Shown: piece by piece, positions 17,815 to 26,300 of the stretch
How the letters are laid out: each line of letters starts with the position of its first letter
Position numbering within the stretch: the stretch's first letter is position 1
Source: an uncultured Bacteroides sp.
GTDB taxonomy: Bacteria; Bacteroidota; Bacteroidia; Bacteroidales; Bacteroidaceae
Reading direction: 5' to 3'
DNA length: 44,408 nt
NCBI GenBank assembly: GCA_900556845.1
Contig: USQO01000008.1
Location: 1 to 44,408 of the forward strand
The notes under the pieces: generated by a model
What the model saw: only the letters and a program-made list of their open reading frames with translations
The model's database searches: none
Told to the model about the DNA's origin: nothing
Made by a program: the position numbers and the translations under genes

Positions 17815-19344
17815 TTAGTTTAAATCTTTTAGACGGACAAAGGTAGCACTTGTTTTTGACTTATCCAACAATTTCGTATCAATGCGTTTGCCAAACAGCG
17901 GATTGAGGTGTACGGGCAGCGCTTCGAAGTGCAATGCTGCAGCCGAGCGCGACGGAGCCGCTTCATCGGTATACACTTTTCCGGCACGTTTCAACGCTTC
18001 CTTCAGCATCGTCTCGTTCTCGTCACCCAAAAGGTAACCGTCCATCGGATTGTCTGCACATTCCACGTCCGGTGTCAGACCGTCAGGGATACAAGGATTA
18101 TTGCCATCACGGTCGGTATACTTGTTAATCATCACATAGATACCCCATTTCTTTATTGCTTCGGCAGGATTCTTGTAAACATCATCCGGGCCCAGCATCA
18201 CGCCTGTACAATATTTGCCGTGTGTATGCTCACCGATAACCTCCACGTCCATGAAAGGCATCAGGCAGACAATCAGCGATTCGGAAGCCGAAGCCGTACC
18301 GCTGCTCACCAGTGCATAGATTTTAGAGATACCCAAATTGGCATCCTTGGTATCCAAGTCCATCTTCACATCGTTATAATCGATAGAATGTGTAGTAGAG
18401 AAGTACGTATTAAGGTCCTTATTCTGCTGCTTATAGTAATCCATATAGTCGGCATTCCAGATTTCCTTGCTGTAAACACTCTTGGCCTGCACCTCGGCTG
18501 CAGGAGCCAGCATCGAAGCAATGGTGTTTTCGGTAAACACATAACCGCCACCATTATAGCGAAGGTCGATAATCAACTCGCTGATGCCCTGCTGCTTGAA
18601 TTCCTTGCACGCTTCCAGCCAAGTCTTTGCCGAAGGAAGGTCGAAACCGTTATAAACGATATAGCCTACCTTCTTCGCACCCAAGTCGAACACTTTGCGC
18701 AGCAGCACCGGGTCCTCGTACATCTTGGCAGCCGTCATGCTGACCTGTCCCGATGGAATGACGGTATTTTCTTCGTTCAGCTTGCCCGTAGTCAGTGACA
18801 GTTGCGCTGCATAATACAAGTCGGTATAATTGGCATTGGTTATATCCGCATTGTTTATCTGCAAAATAATATCTCCACGTTTCAGACCGGCAGCCTCGGC
18901 AGGACTATCCTTCACCACGTATGTCACGATTGCAAAATAGCTGTCGGAATTGGAAAACTTGCCAAACTGCAGTCCGTAGCCGAAAGTAGTAGCCACTCCG
19001 TCCACACTGCCCTGCATCTCCTCCAGGTTGTTGGTCAAGGCTGTCCACTTATCCACCAGCTTGCCGCCTTCACGGTAAGTAATTTCGCTCACCGTCTTTA
19101 TGGGGTCCTCGCTGGTTCCGGGCACCAGCTGTTTCAAGCCGTCTGCTATCTCATTCTTCCAGAGGTAAATATCACTCAGCACATCATAAGCAAAATGATT
19201 GGCATAATAAATCTCGTCGGAAGTCTCTTGCCCCGGATTCGGGTCCGGACCTGGTTTCAACGGGTCATTGTTATCGGAACATGCACCGAACAACAGGCAG
19301 AAAGACGCCATCAAAAACAGCAAATAACGGTTAGTTGTCTTCAT
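17815..19344 (-). CDS. S41-family (C-terminal processing type) protease lipoprotein
   Basis: The 509-residue product has a lipoprotein signal (hydrophobic stretch ending LLFGAC, lipidated Cys near residue 21) and a Pro/Asp-rich linker. An N-terminal helical segment follows, then a PDZ-like region (SPAEAAGLKRGDIILQINNADI) and the S41 protease core (ELIIDLRYNGGGYVFTE, then VSSGTASASESL with the nucleophilic Ser). It resembles the Bacteroidetes outer-membrane-anchored S41 proteins, whose substrates are mostly unknown. It is the first gene of an operon with aspS; housekeeping aspS depending on this promoter is a slightly odd arrangement. The upstream region is AT-rich without a clear consensus promoter. 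Confidence 0.9.
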   Translation of the reverse strand: MKTTNRYLLFLMASFCLLFGACSDNNDPLKPGPDPNPGQETSDEIYYANHFAYDVLSDIYLWKNEIADGLKQLVPGTSEDPIKTVSEITYREGGKLVDKWTALTNNLEEMQGSVDGVATTFGYGLQFGKFSNSDSYFAIVTYVVKDSPAEAAGLKRGDIILQINNADITNANYTDLYYAAQLSLTTGKLNEENTVIPSGQVSMTAAKMYEDPVLLRKVFDLGAKKVGYIVYNGFDLPSAKTWLEACKEFKQQGISELIIDLRYNGGGYVFTENTIASMLAPAAEVQAKSVYSKEIWNADYMDYYKQQNKDLNTYFSTTHSIDYNDVKMDLDTKDANLGISKIYALVSSGTASASESLIVCLMPFMDVEVIGEHTHGKYCTGVMLGPDDVYKNPAEAIKKWGIYVMINKYTDRDGNNPCIPDGLTPDVECADNPMDGYLLGDENETMLKEALKRAGKVYTDEAAPSRSAAALHFEALPVHLNPLFGKRIDTKLLDKSKTSATFVRLKDLN

Positions 19345-19666
19345 ATTATTATATTTTTATAGATAAAACGCCCTAATATAACGCATTTATCAAACAATGA
19401 CGAATAAAATATCCTATAAATATTTAACGTGAATTCAAAATAAAATCAAAAAACAGTCCATTGTACCCCACTAACTGCCAAAAAGAAAAGTTTGTTGATA
19501 GCCGTTGACACTCGTACAAACTTTTGGAAAATGCAGACAATAAAATTGTGCTTTCTAGTACACATGAGGATATTATCATCTAAGTACCTTTCATTCATTG
19601 TGTCGGACTATAAAACGATATCGAAAAGATTTTTGCTGCATTCATTACAGATTAAAATAAAAGTTT

Positions 19667-19674
19667 TACTTTTG
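19667..19674 (+). promoter_or_regulatory. -7 box before the hairpin at 19685
   Basis: TACTTTTG is a full TAnnTTTG match. Transcription would start near 19680, directly at the 5' base of the hairpin. No TTTG lies at 19-21 nt upstream. Confidence 0.5.
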
Positions 19675-19679
19675 CATAT

Positions 19680-19737
19680 GATATGACCTCCCACGCTTCC
19701 CATAGAACAGCGCACCCGGGGAGGTCTTCGAGTTTTT
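19680..19737 (+). ncRNA. Candidate short structured RNA or leader attenuator
   Basis: The arms GACCTCCC (19685-19692) and GGGAGGTC (19719-19726) pair perfectly, with an inner CGC/GCG stem (19694-19696 and 19710-19712). A T-rich tail GAGTTTTTATA follows. A -7 box ends six bases before the predicted start. The unit is GC-rich inside an AT-rich island. It could be a stand-alone small RNA of about 55-60 nt or an attenuator in the leader of the gene at 19815. A plain terminator is less likely, since no gene precedes it on this strand. Confidence 0.4.
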
Positions 19738-19814
19738 ATACACTAGCATTTAATAAAATTGACGGGCAAAACTGATTATACAAAGAAGCCGTTGAACACT
19801 TAAGGAATAATTAA

Positions 19815-20426
19815 ATGAATCACTTTAAAAGATTACAAGATGCTCTTGAACAGTTTGCACCAGCTAATACAGTTAGTGGACTTACAAAGCAATTTGAGGA
19901 CATTGCCCAAATTGTATTTAATGGACGTTATGTCGTAAATGGAGAATACGAGATATACCCAATTGATATTGAGTTCTATTTTCATGATGAAGAGAATAAA
20001 AGTATAATTGAACCCCAAATGTACCATGTAGGAGATGTCCCCTATTTCCCGGTAGGAGCAATTTGTCCCAATAGGTCTGGTGTTGATATGACTTTTGAAC
20101 GTGAAGGCAAATACCGTGCGTCATTCCTTGTTAGAGGGTACACTTATAAATCCTTGGTCAATGATGATGAAAAAACTTTTACGAATAAGGCTTCAAAAAA
20201 ACTGAAAGAGGGAGAAATAGATAAATTCAAGCCACAATACTTATGGGAAGATTTATTTGGGAATACCTCAACTTTTGGGAAAGGATTGTCTATCGTCTGG
20301 ATGGATAATGAAGATTTTAATAAAGTTCGTATTATGTCTTCTGCCAGAATAAATGTCAAAAAAATAGAAGGTGAAGAAACCGACCGTATGTGGCGTTTTA
20401 CCAATCTTGATGCAAATCAGCAATGA
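19815..20426 (+). CDS. Unrecognised protein, first gene of AT-rich pair
   Basis: I do not recognise this 203-residue soluble protein with confidence. It has no signal peptide or membrane helix. The middle looks like a beta-rich fold: IYPIDIEFYFHDEE (about 47-60), YFPVGAICPNRSGVDMTF (77-94) and ASFLVRGYTYK (102-112), followed by a lysine-rich stretch and WEDLFGN. The RSG-x-D and LVRG pieces faintly recall small glycosylase-like proteins, but I cannot support that. Its last 4 nt overlap the start of the deiminase-like gene (ATGA), so the two are co-translated and probably work together. Codon use is strongly AT-rich, unlike the genes on either side, which suggests horizontal gain. Confidence 0.6.
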   Translation: MNHFKRLQDALEQFAPANTVSGLTKQFEDIAQIVFNGRYVVNGEYEIYPIDIEFYFHDEENKSIIEPQMYHVGDVPYFPVGAICPNRSGVDMTFEREGKYRASFLVRGYTYKSLVNDDEKTFTNKASKKLKEGEIDKFKPQYLWEDLFGNTSTFGKGLSIVWMDNEDFNKVRIMSSARINVKKIEGEETDRMWRFTNLDANQQ

Positions 20427-21283
20427 AAATCTTAAAATCAACTATGGACTATGTATTTTTTTCAGAGAATCTAAAAAGATATTATCCGAAAGTATACAAT
20501 GAATTGACTGAAATATTGTCAAAACATGATGTGCATTATGGTGTACTGAAAGGAACAGCCGATTATTGGTGTAGAGATTATATGCCAGTACAAGTCGACA
20601 GTAATTCTTTTGTTCAGTTTAAATATCATCCTGACTATCTGGAGGGACTTCGCGATTATGAAACTTCAACAGAAAGTTCTATAGGACTGGCTAAAACGTT
20701 ACTGCCAAACTCTTCAATTTATGTTTCTTCTATTGTGGCTGATGGTGGCAATTTTACTTTAACTTCTATAAAAAAAGGTAGAGAATATACACCGATTGTT
20801 GTAATGACAGAGAAAATATTTATCGAAAATCCTGATATGGATAGAAAATATCTTGTTTCCCAATTAGAAAAGTTGTTTCCTAATCATAAGTTCTTATTTT
20901 TGCCTTGGGATAGAAGTGACGCTTGTGGTCATACAGATGGAATTTTACATGCTGTTGGCAGTAATAAAGTATTGGTGAATCTGAAAGTTTACCCTGATGA
21001 TATTGCTGCTAAGATGAGAATTCAATTAGAATCATACTTTAAAGTTATCGATCTAGAGCTAAGTTATTATCACAATATGAGTTGGGCTTATATAAATATG
21101 ATTCATACTCAAAATGTAATAATTATTCCTGGTGTAGGACGAACTACAGATGAAGAAGCCTTGAGACACATAAAAAAACTGTTTCCAGAGTATGAGGGTA
21201 GAATTTATCAGGTGCAGATGCAATCTATAGTCAAAAGAGGGGGAGGTGCTTTAAATTGCCTTTCATGGACTCCTACTATTTAA
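20423..21283 (+). CDS. Divergent agmatine deiminase / PPAD-family protein
   Basis: The 286-residue product belongs to the guanidino-group-modifying superfamily. Its marks are W49-C50-R51-D52 with P55 (family WxRDxGP), D107-G-G-N (family EGGN), C168-G-H170-T-D172 (family GHxD) and GGGALNC ending at C279, the expected nucleophile. The last motif is normally GGGxIHC; here His before Cys is Asn. It is shorter than true agmatine deiminases (about 340-370 residues) and lacks an N-terminal segment. It may hydrolyse a guanidine or act on another substrate; putrescine synthesis partners are absent nearby. It shares the AT-rich codon use of its overlapping upstream partner. Confidence 0.75.
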   Translation: MKILKSTMDYVFFSENLKRYYPKVYNELTEILSKHDVHYGVLKGTADYWCRDYMPVQVDSNSFVQFKYHPDYLEGLRDYETSTESSIGLAKTLLPNSSIYVSSIVADGGNFTLTSIKKGREYTPIVVMTEKIFIENPDMDRKYLVSQLEKLFPNHKFLFLPWDRSDACGHTDGILHAVGSNKVLVNLKVYPDDIAAKMRIQLESYFKVIDLELSYYHNMSWAYINMIHTQNVIIIPGVGRTTDEEALRHIKKLFPEYEGRIYQVQMQSIVKRGGGALNCLSWTPTI

Positions 21284-21451
21284 GCGGATTAAAACATATC
21301 TAAATTTGAAAAAAAGGAAAAGAGTTACTTCTAATCTTTTGCTTAATCATTCACAGCTTATCACCCCCCCCTGAATAATCACCTCATCATTTTCATGCAA
21401 AACATTCGGCACATAAATGCCGCACGCTCCTCAAAGCTGTAACACACGTTG

Positions 21452-21465
21452 GTCATTGCAATGAC
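21452..21465. promoter_or_regulatory. 14-nt palindrome GTCATTGCAATGAC
   Basis: This is a perfect palindrome about 57 nt upstream of the -33 element of the SMC operon. It is a candidate operator, with no matching regulator gene nearby. Confidence 0.35.
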
Positions 21466-21522
21466 ACGCTGAAAAAGAACCGTCGGCCGGACCGTTTCCT
21501 GCAAAAGAAAAGGACCCGAGTA

Positions 21523-21554
21523 TTAGGAAAAGCAAAGTGCATATAGTAATTTTG
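21523..21554 (+). promoter_or_regulatory. Promoter of the SMC operon
   Basis: A -33-like TTAG (21523-21526), a 20-nt spacer and -7 TAATTTTG (21547-21554) precede the ATG at 21578. The leader would be about 17 nt. Confidence 0.5.
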
Positions 21555-21577
21555 CGTCGATTTTTTTTCAAGAAACT

Positions 21578-22804
21578 ATGTATATATTCCGTTCTATAAA
21601 CGAAATTGTCAATACCATCGCCACAGCCAAGGTGCTGCTCACGGAGCTTTTCGAGAAACGAAACCTCACCTGTTTCCGCTACTCGGACGCGCTGAGCCTC
21701 CTCAAGGACGATGAAAACAAGCTGCAACTGCTGATAGAAAAAGAAATAATCCGCCAGAATGGAAGTTTCGTGGAAATGGATACCCGTTTTCTGGATTTCT
21801 TCGAGGACCTGCTCGAGGCGAACGAGGAAATCAATACGGCGACCATCGACGAGCACATCGACTACCTGCACGAGCTGATGGACTATTACCTGAAGGAAAA
21901 AATCGTGTCGCGCAAGGACAGCTACCTGCGGAACATCAAGGTTACGTTCCGGAAAATCAGTCACATCACCATCCGGAACATGATGAACCTGCAGCAGAAC
22001 ATAGACAATGCCTTCAAGCACGAGCCGACTTACCAAATCAAGATTGCCAAACTGAAGAATCTGGACAAACGCCGGATCAACATCCAGCACCTGATTGACA
22101 AGGCCGAGAAACTGATATTGGAGGAAGAAAGGGAGTTTTTCCGTCAGGCTACCGACGAGGAGCTGGCTGCCATCCTGCTGGAGGTGCGCCAGGCCCTGCG
22201 GCTTTCCGGCCACAGCCTTATCCGTGCCCAGCAGGACATCATCAACTACCTGAACCAGATTAAGAACCAGATTGTGCTGGTAGAAAAAATAAGAAAGGTA
22301 AAGCACCTGCAAGACTTGTTCGAGCTGCGTGCCAGGAGTAACATTGCCGAAGTGATGGACAACGAGCACAGCATCCTGCTGGAGGGCGCCGTGCAGCCTT
22401 CGTTCAAGCTGTCGCCCGTTTATCTGGCCAGCGATGATGCCCGCCCCGTGATTCTGAAAGTGCTGAGCAACCAGCGCGACCGTGAGCGCATCCGTACGCA
22501 TCAGGCCGGAGCTTTCAGCGAGGACGAGCTGGCCGTACAAGAGACTTACGAGGCCGTCATCAGCATGGAAGAGCTGCTACAGCAATTCAAGCAGGCTAGT
22601 ACCTCACCCAAGCAGGACAATGAACCCGGTACCGACCTGTTCAACTTCCTGCTGAGCTACACCTTCCACCGGCCGGTAAGCGAGAAAGAACGTACCACGC
22701 TGTTCTGCCAGCTTGTATCGCTCTACGAAGACCAATTCTGCATCAGTGATACTTATGACAAATACAACGAATACGAATATGCCAAAATATACGCTAAGAA
22801 ATAA
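21578..22804 (+). CDS. mksF: Kleisin-like subunit of MksBEF/Wadjet-type condensin
   Basis: The 408-residue soluble, mostly helical protein fits the MksF/JetA position and build. It has an N-terminal winged-helix-like part (about 1-75, RYSDALSLLKDDENKLQLLI), a central coiled-coil region (about 125-270, rich in Leu/Glu/Lys) and a C-terminal small domain. The gene order F-E-B, with a 2-nt gap to the next gene, matches mksFEB operons. The family call rests mainly on this context and on the SMC protein downstream, since kleisins diverge fast. In such complexes the kleisin bridges the SMC heads and binds the KITE-like MksE dimer. Confidence 0.7.
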   Translation: MYIFRSINEIVNTIATAKVLLTELFEKRNLTCFRYSDALSLLKDDENKLQLLIEKEIIRQNGSFVEMDTRFLDFFEDLLEANEEINTATIDEHIDYLHELMDYYLKEKIVSRKDSYLRNIKVTFRKISHITIRNMMNLQQNIDNAFKHEPTYQIKIAKLKNLDKRRINIQHLIDKAEKLILEEEREFFRQATDEELAAILLEVRQALRLSGHSLIRAQQDIINYLNQIKNQIVLVEKIRKVKHLQDLFELRARSNIAEVMDNEHSILLEGAVQPSFKLSPVYLASDDARPVILKVLSNQRDRERIRTHQAGAFSEDELAVQETYEAVISMEELLQQFKQASTSPKQDNEPGTDLFNFLLSYTFHRPVSEKERTTLFCQLVSLYEDQFCISDTYDKYNEYEYAKIYAKK

Positions 22805-22806
22805 TT

Positions 22807-23388
22807 ATGGAAATAACGATACAGTTGCCAGAGAGCACCTCTGCCATTTTTGAATACCTGCAAAAGGGACTGTTCATCAGCTCCAACAGCACCAACGAAG
22901 AAATCCGCATGCTGTACAACGATATAGACGAGAACTTTGAATCGCTGTATTGCTATTTTTCGAAGATAAACTACATTCTGGAGCGGGGATACGAATATTT
23001 CTATTTTTCGCGCATCGAGCCCAAGGCTACGCTCGAACAGAAAATCATGCGCGCCTACTACTGGATAGACGTGCTGGACTTCTTCAAGACTTACGACGAG
23101 ACCTTCGGTCCCGGATACCGGTTTCAACCGGAACAGATTCTGGTGGAAAGCAACATCAACGTCGTGCTGCAAAACAAGCTGGACAGCATCCGCAAGCACT
23201 TCTCCGACAAGGACATCCGCAAGGAAGTGCTCGAAAACATGGTGCGCCAGCTCACCAAAGAGTCTTTCCTGGAACTGGAGAACGAAAAGAACAATACTTA
23301 CAAGGTGATGAGCTCCTGGCATTACCTGGAGAAGTTAATCGAAAGTATCAACATTTTTGACGAAACCGAAGATGAGAAATCTGAATAG
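22807..23388 (+). CDS. mksE: KITE-like subunit (MksE/JetB) of the SMC complex
   Basis: The 193-residue acidic soluble protein resembles condensin subunit MksE. It is helical with winged-helix-type segments, ASTSAIFEYLQKGLFISS-like at the start (about 8-26), the aromatic stretch GYEYFYFSRIEP (56-67), and FSDKDIRKEVLENM later. It lies between the kleisin-like and SMC-like genes, 2 nt after the first and overlapping the second by 17 nt, as expected for subunits made in fixed ratio. MksE dimers bind the kleisin and load the complex on DNA. It is near the usual length for the family. Confidence 0.7.
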   Translation: MEITIQLPESTSAIFEYLQKGLFISSNSTNEEIRMLYNDIDENFESLYCYFSKINYILERGYEYFYFSRIEPKATLEQKIMRAYYWIDVLDFFKTYDETFGPGYRFQPEQILVESNINVVLQNKLDSIRKHFSDKDIRKEVLENMVRQLTKESFLELENEKNNTYKVMSSWHYLEKLIESINIFDETEDEKSE

Positions 23389-26300
23389 AATCATATTTAT
23401 AAACAGTGCCAACATTCCGTATGCAGACGATATCTATCTGGACGGAAACATACACTTCATCGGTACACAGGGAGTAGGAAAAAGTACCATCCTGCGTGCC
23501 ATCCTTTTCTTCTACAACGCCGATACGCAGAAGCTGGGCATCCCTGTAGAGAAACAGACCTATACCGACTATTATTTTCCGTATGCCAATTCCTACATCG
23601 TATACGAGGTAAAGACGGAGCACGGGGCTTTCTGCATCCTCAGCTTCAAATCGATGAACCGTGTGTGCTACCGCTTTATCGATGCGGCCTACCGCAAGGA
23701 GTTCTTCATCGACGAGAACCGCACGGCATACGGCAGCACGGAGCGTATCCGCAGCGTACTGGACCAGTATGACATCGACTACTCGCGCATCATCTATACG
23801 TACGACGAGTACCGAAACATCCTGTACGGAAGTCTGGGCAACGAGTTCAAGAAGTATGCCCTGATGGAAAGCAAGCAGTACCAGAACATTCCGCGCACCA
23901 TACAGAATGTCTTCCTCAATGCCAAGCTGGATGCCGAGTTCATCAAGAAGACCATCATCTCGTCGCTGAGCGAAAACGAAACCGGCATCGACCTGAACAG
24001 CTACAAGGAGCACCTGAAGAATTTCGAAACGCGCCTGCAGGACATCGAGGAGTTCCAGCGGAAAGAAACCCGCAAACAGGCCAAGGAGATTACCAACCTG
24101 TCGGTACAGACGGCACGCATCCGGGCCGAGATTGTGCACTGCTGCCAGGAGCTGGTGGCTGCCTACCGTCAGGCCGAACAGTCGCAGCCGAAATGGAAAC
24201 TGCAAATCGAACAGCAGGAGGCCGAACGGCAGGGACTTATCCGCAAGAAACAAGAGTTGCAGGAGGCCTCGAAGCTGAAATGCGGCAAGCTGCAGGAGGA
24301 ACTGGCTATCCTGAACAGTGAGCTGAACAAGGCCATCGCCAAGGAAAAAGACTACCAGAAACAGCACATCGGACAGATAGCCGAACGCTCGGTTAAAAAA
24401 GAAGAGCTGAAGAACAAGCAGAATGCCCTGCTGGAAGAGCAGCGCATCCTGACATCGCAGCACATGGAGATTTCTACCAAATACAAATCGCTTATCCAGA
24501 CGCTGGACGAGCAGTGGAACAGAATCCATGAAACCAAAATCAGGCAGCAGGACGAGATAAACACACAGTACAACGGCCGGCTGGAAGAAGCCCGAAAGGA
24601 ATTCCAGAAACGCACGGACCACGTGTATCAGGAGTTCGAGACCCTGCAGGCCGAGCTGCATCCGCTGAAAGCCGACAAACAGAGCGAGCTGAACAACCTG
24701 GACTATCTTATCAAGCTGTGCAAAAAGGAAACTTATTTCGAAGAGGAACAGACGGCACTGAAGGAGAATATACAAGCTTATGCTTCGAACCATCTGGAAA
24801 AGAAAAACGCAATTAACCAGGCCCAGCTTACCATCAAAGAGCTGACGCTGAACTGGAACGAGGAAAATACGCGCATACAGACCGAAACGGAGACCGAGCT
24901 GCGGACACTGCAGAAAGAGCTGGAGCAGCTGAACGAGCGGACCGAAAAACTTGCCGTTTTCCTGGAAAACAGTACGAATTCCCTGCAGGGTTGGCTGAAA
25001 CAGCACAAGAAGGGCTGGGAGGACACCATCGGAAAACTGTGCGACGAGAACCTGCTGTGGCAGACGAATCTCTCGCCTGCGCTGGCTGCCGACGGAGGGA
25101 ACTCGTTCTACGGTATCGAGATTGACCTGGGGGCGGTGGAACGGCACATCAAGTCGATAGACGATTACATCCGTGAAAAAGAAGAAAACGAACAGCATGC
25201 CGAGGCCATCCGGCTGAAGATGCAGCGCCTGCAAAAGGAAAAGGAAGCGACGGAGGAACAGCTCAAGCGGAAATACCAGCCGCTCGTGAAGGAGCAAAAG
25301 GGCAACATTGCCCGACTGGAATATGAACTGGACTTGCTGGAACGGGCTTATCAGCAGAATATGCTGGACCTGGATACCTGGAAGAAAAAGGGAGAAGCAC
25401 AGCGGGCAGAGAAGCTGAAGGCACTGGAAGAGAAAAAACAGCAGTTGCGGATGGAACTGGAAGAGCTGGCCGGCCGGATTGGCAGTCTGAAAAAGGACAA
25501 AGACGAACAGCTGGGTGCGCTTAAAGAGGCGTGGAAACAGACCGAACAGCAACTGTATGCCGAGAAGCAGGCTGCGGCAGATGTCATCCGTAAGGAGGAT
25601 AAAGAAGAACAGCAGCGCATCGCCGCAGAAAAACGTGAGTACGAAGCGCGGATGCAGACCGAGCTGCACGTGCAGGGGGCCGATACGGAACGTCTGGATG
25701 TCATCGGCAAGGAACTGGAAAGCATCGGCAAGGAGCTGACGTTCATCGGCGAACATGCGGCCCTGCTCATCGAGTACCAGAAGGACAAACGCGACCTGAT
25801 AGACCGTATACCGGCATGGCAACGCGACCAGGAAGAGCTGAAACAGAAACTCCAGACCGAGCAGGAGAATCTGAAGGCGAATGCCAGCAGTCTGCAGGAC
25901 AAGATAGATTTCCTGAACCGCGAGCTGCAGCTGGCTGAGGAGAACAACCGGGAGCTGAGCAAGAACCTGGAAGCGTACAGCAAGATTTCGTCGTACGACT
26001 GGTACAAGCCGCATCAGGATATCTTCGGCAAGGAGTACAAGACGGATGTTTCTACGCAGAAAAGCTGTATCGAGCTGATTGACGAGCTGACCCGCAAGGC
26101 CAACCAGTTTATGCAGTTGCAAAGCAAGCTCCGCAAGGAAGTGAATCTCTTTACGGGGCATTTCAACGAAGACAATACGTTCAAGTTCCAGACCAAGTTC
26201 AACGAAGACTGGGAGTATGTCCGCTTTGCCGACCAACTGCACGATTTTGTAGAAGAAAACCGCATAGACGAGTACATCCGCCGAATCAACAACGAGCACT

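Larger units (their letters stand above)
19345..19814. other. AT-rich intergenic region with promoter-hairpin unit
   Basis: This 470-nt stretch has no convincing gene. The part next to the S41 gene should hold its minus-strand promoter, but I see no full consensus. The middle (19450-19660) is AT-rich with nothing recognisable. The end holds a -7 box (19667-19674) and a GC-rich hairpin (19685-19726), listed separately, 88 nt before the next gene. Confidence 0.5.
21284..21577. other. Intergenic region before the mksFEB-like operon
   Basis: This 294-nt gap holds a weak stem (AAAAGA 21318-21323 with TCTTTT 21335-21340), an 8-nt C tract (21364-21371), a perfect 14-nt palindrome at 21452-21465 and a promoter at 21523-21554. 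Base composition shifts here from AT-rich to GC-richer, marking the right edge of the island. Confidence 0.5.

Noticed and set aside
19492..19686. 64-codon frame in the AT-rich intergenic region
   Set aside because: It starts with TTG, ends in the promoter of the hairpin unit and shows no domain or leader.
21364..21371. Eight-C tract as a phase-variable switch
   Set aside because: It is outside any gene and about 150 nt from the promoter, with no inverted repeats or invertase nearby.
23357..23371. TTG start five codons upstream for the SMC gene
   Set aside because: ATG at 23372 fits the family start better and overlaps less with the preceding gene.
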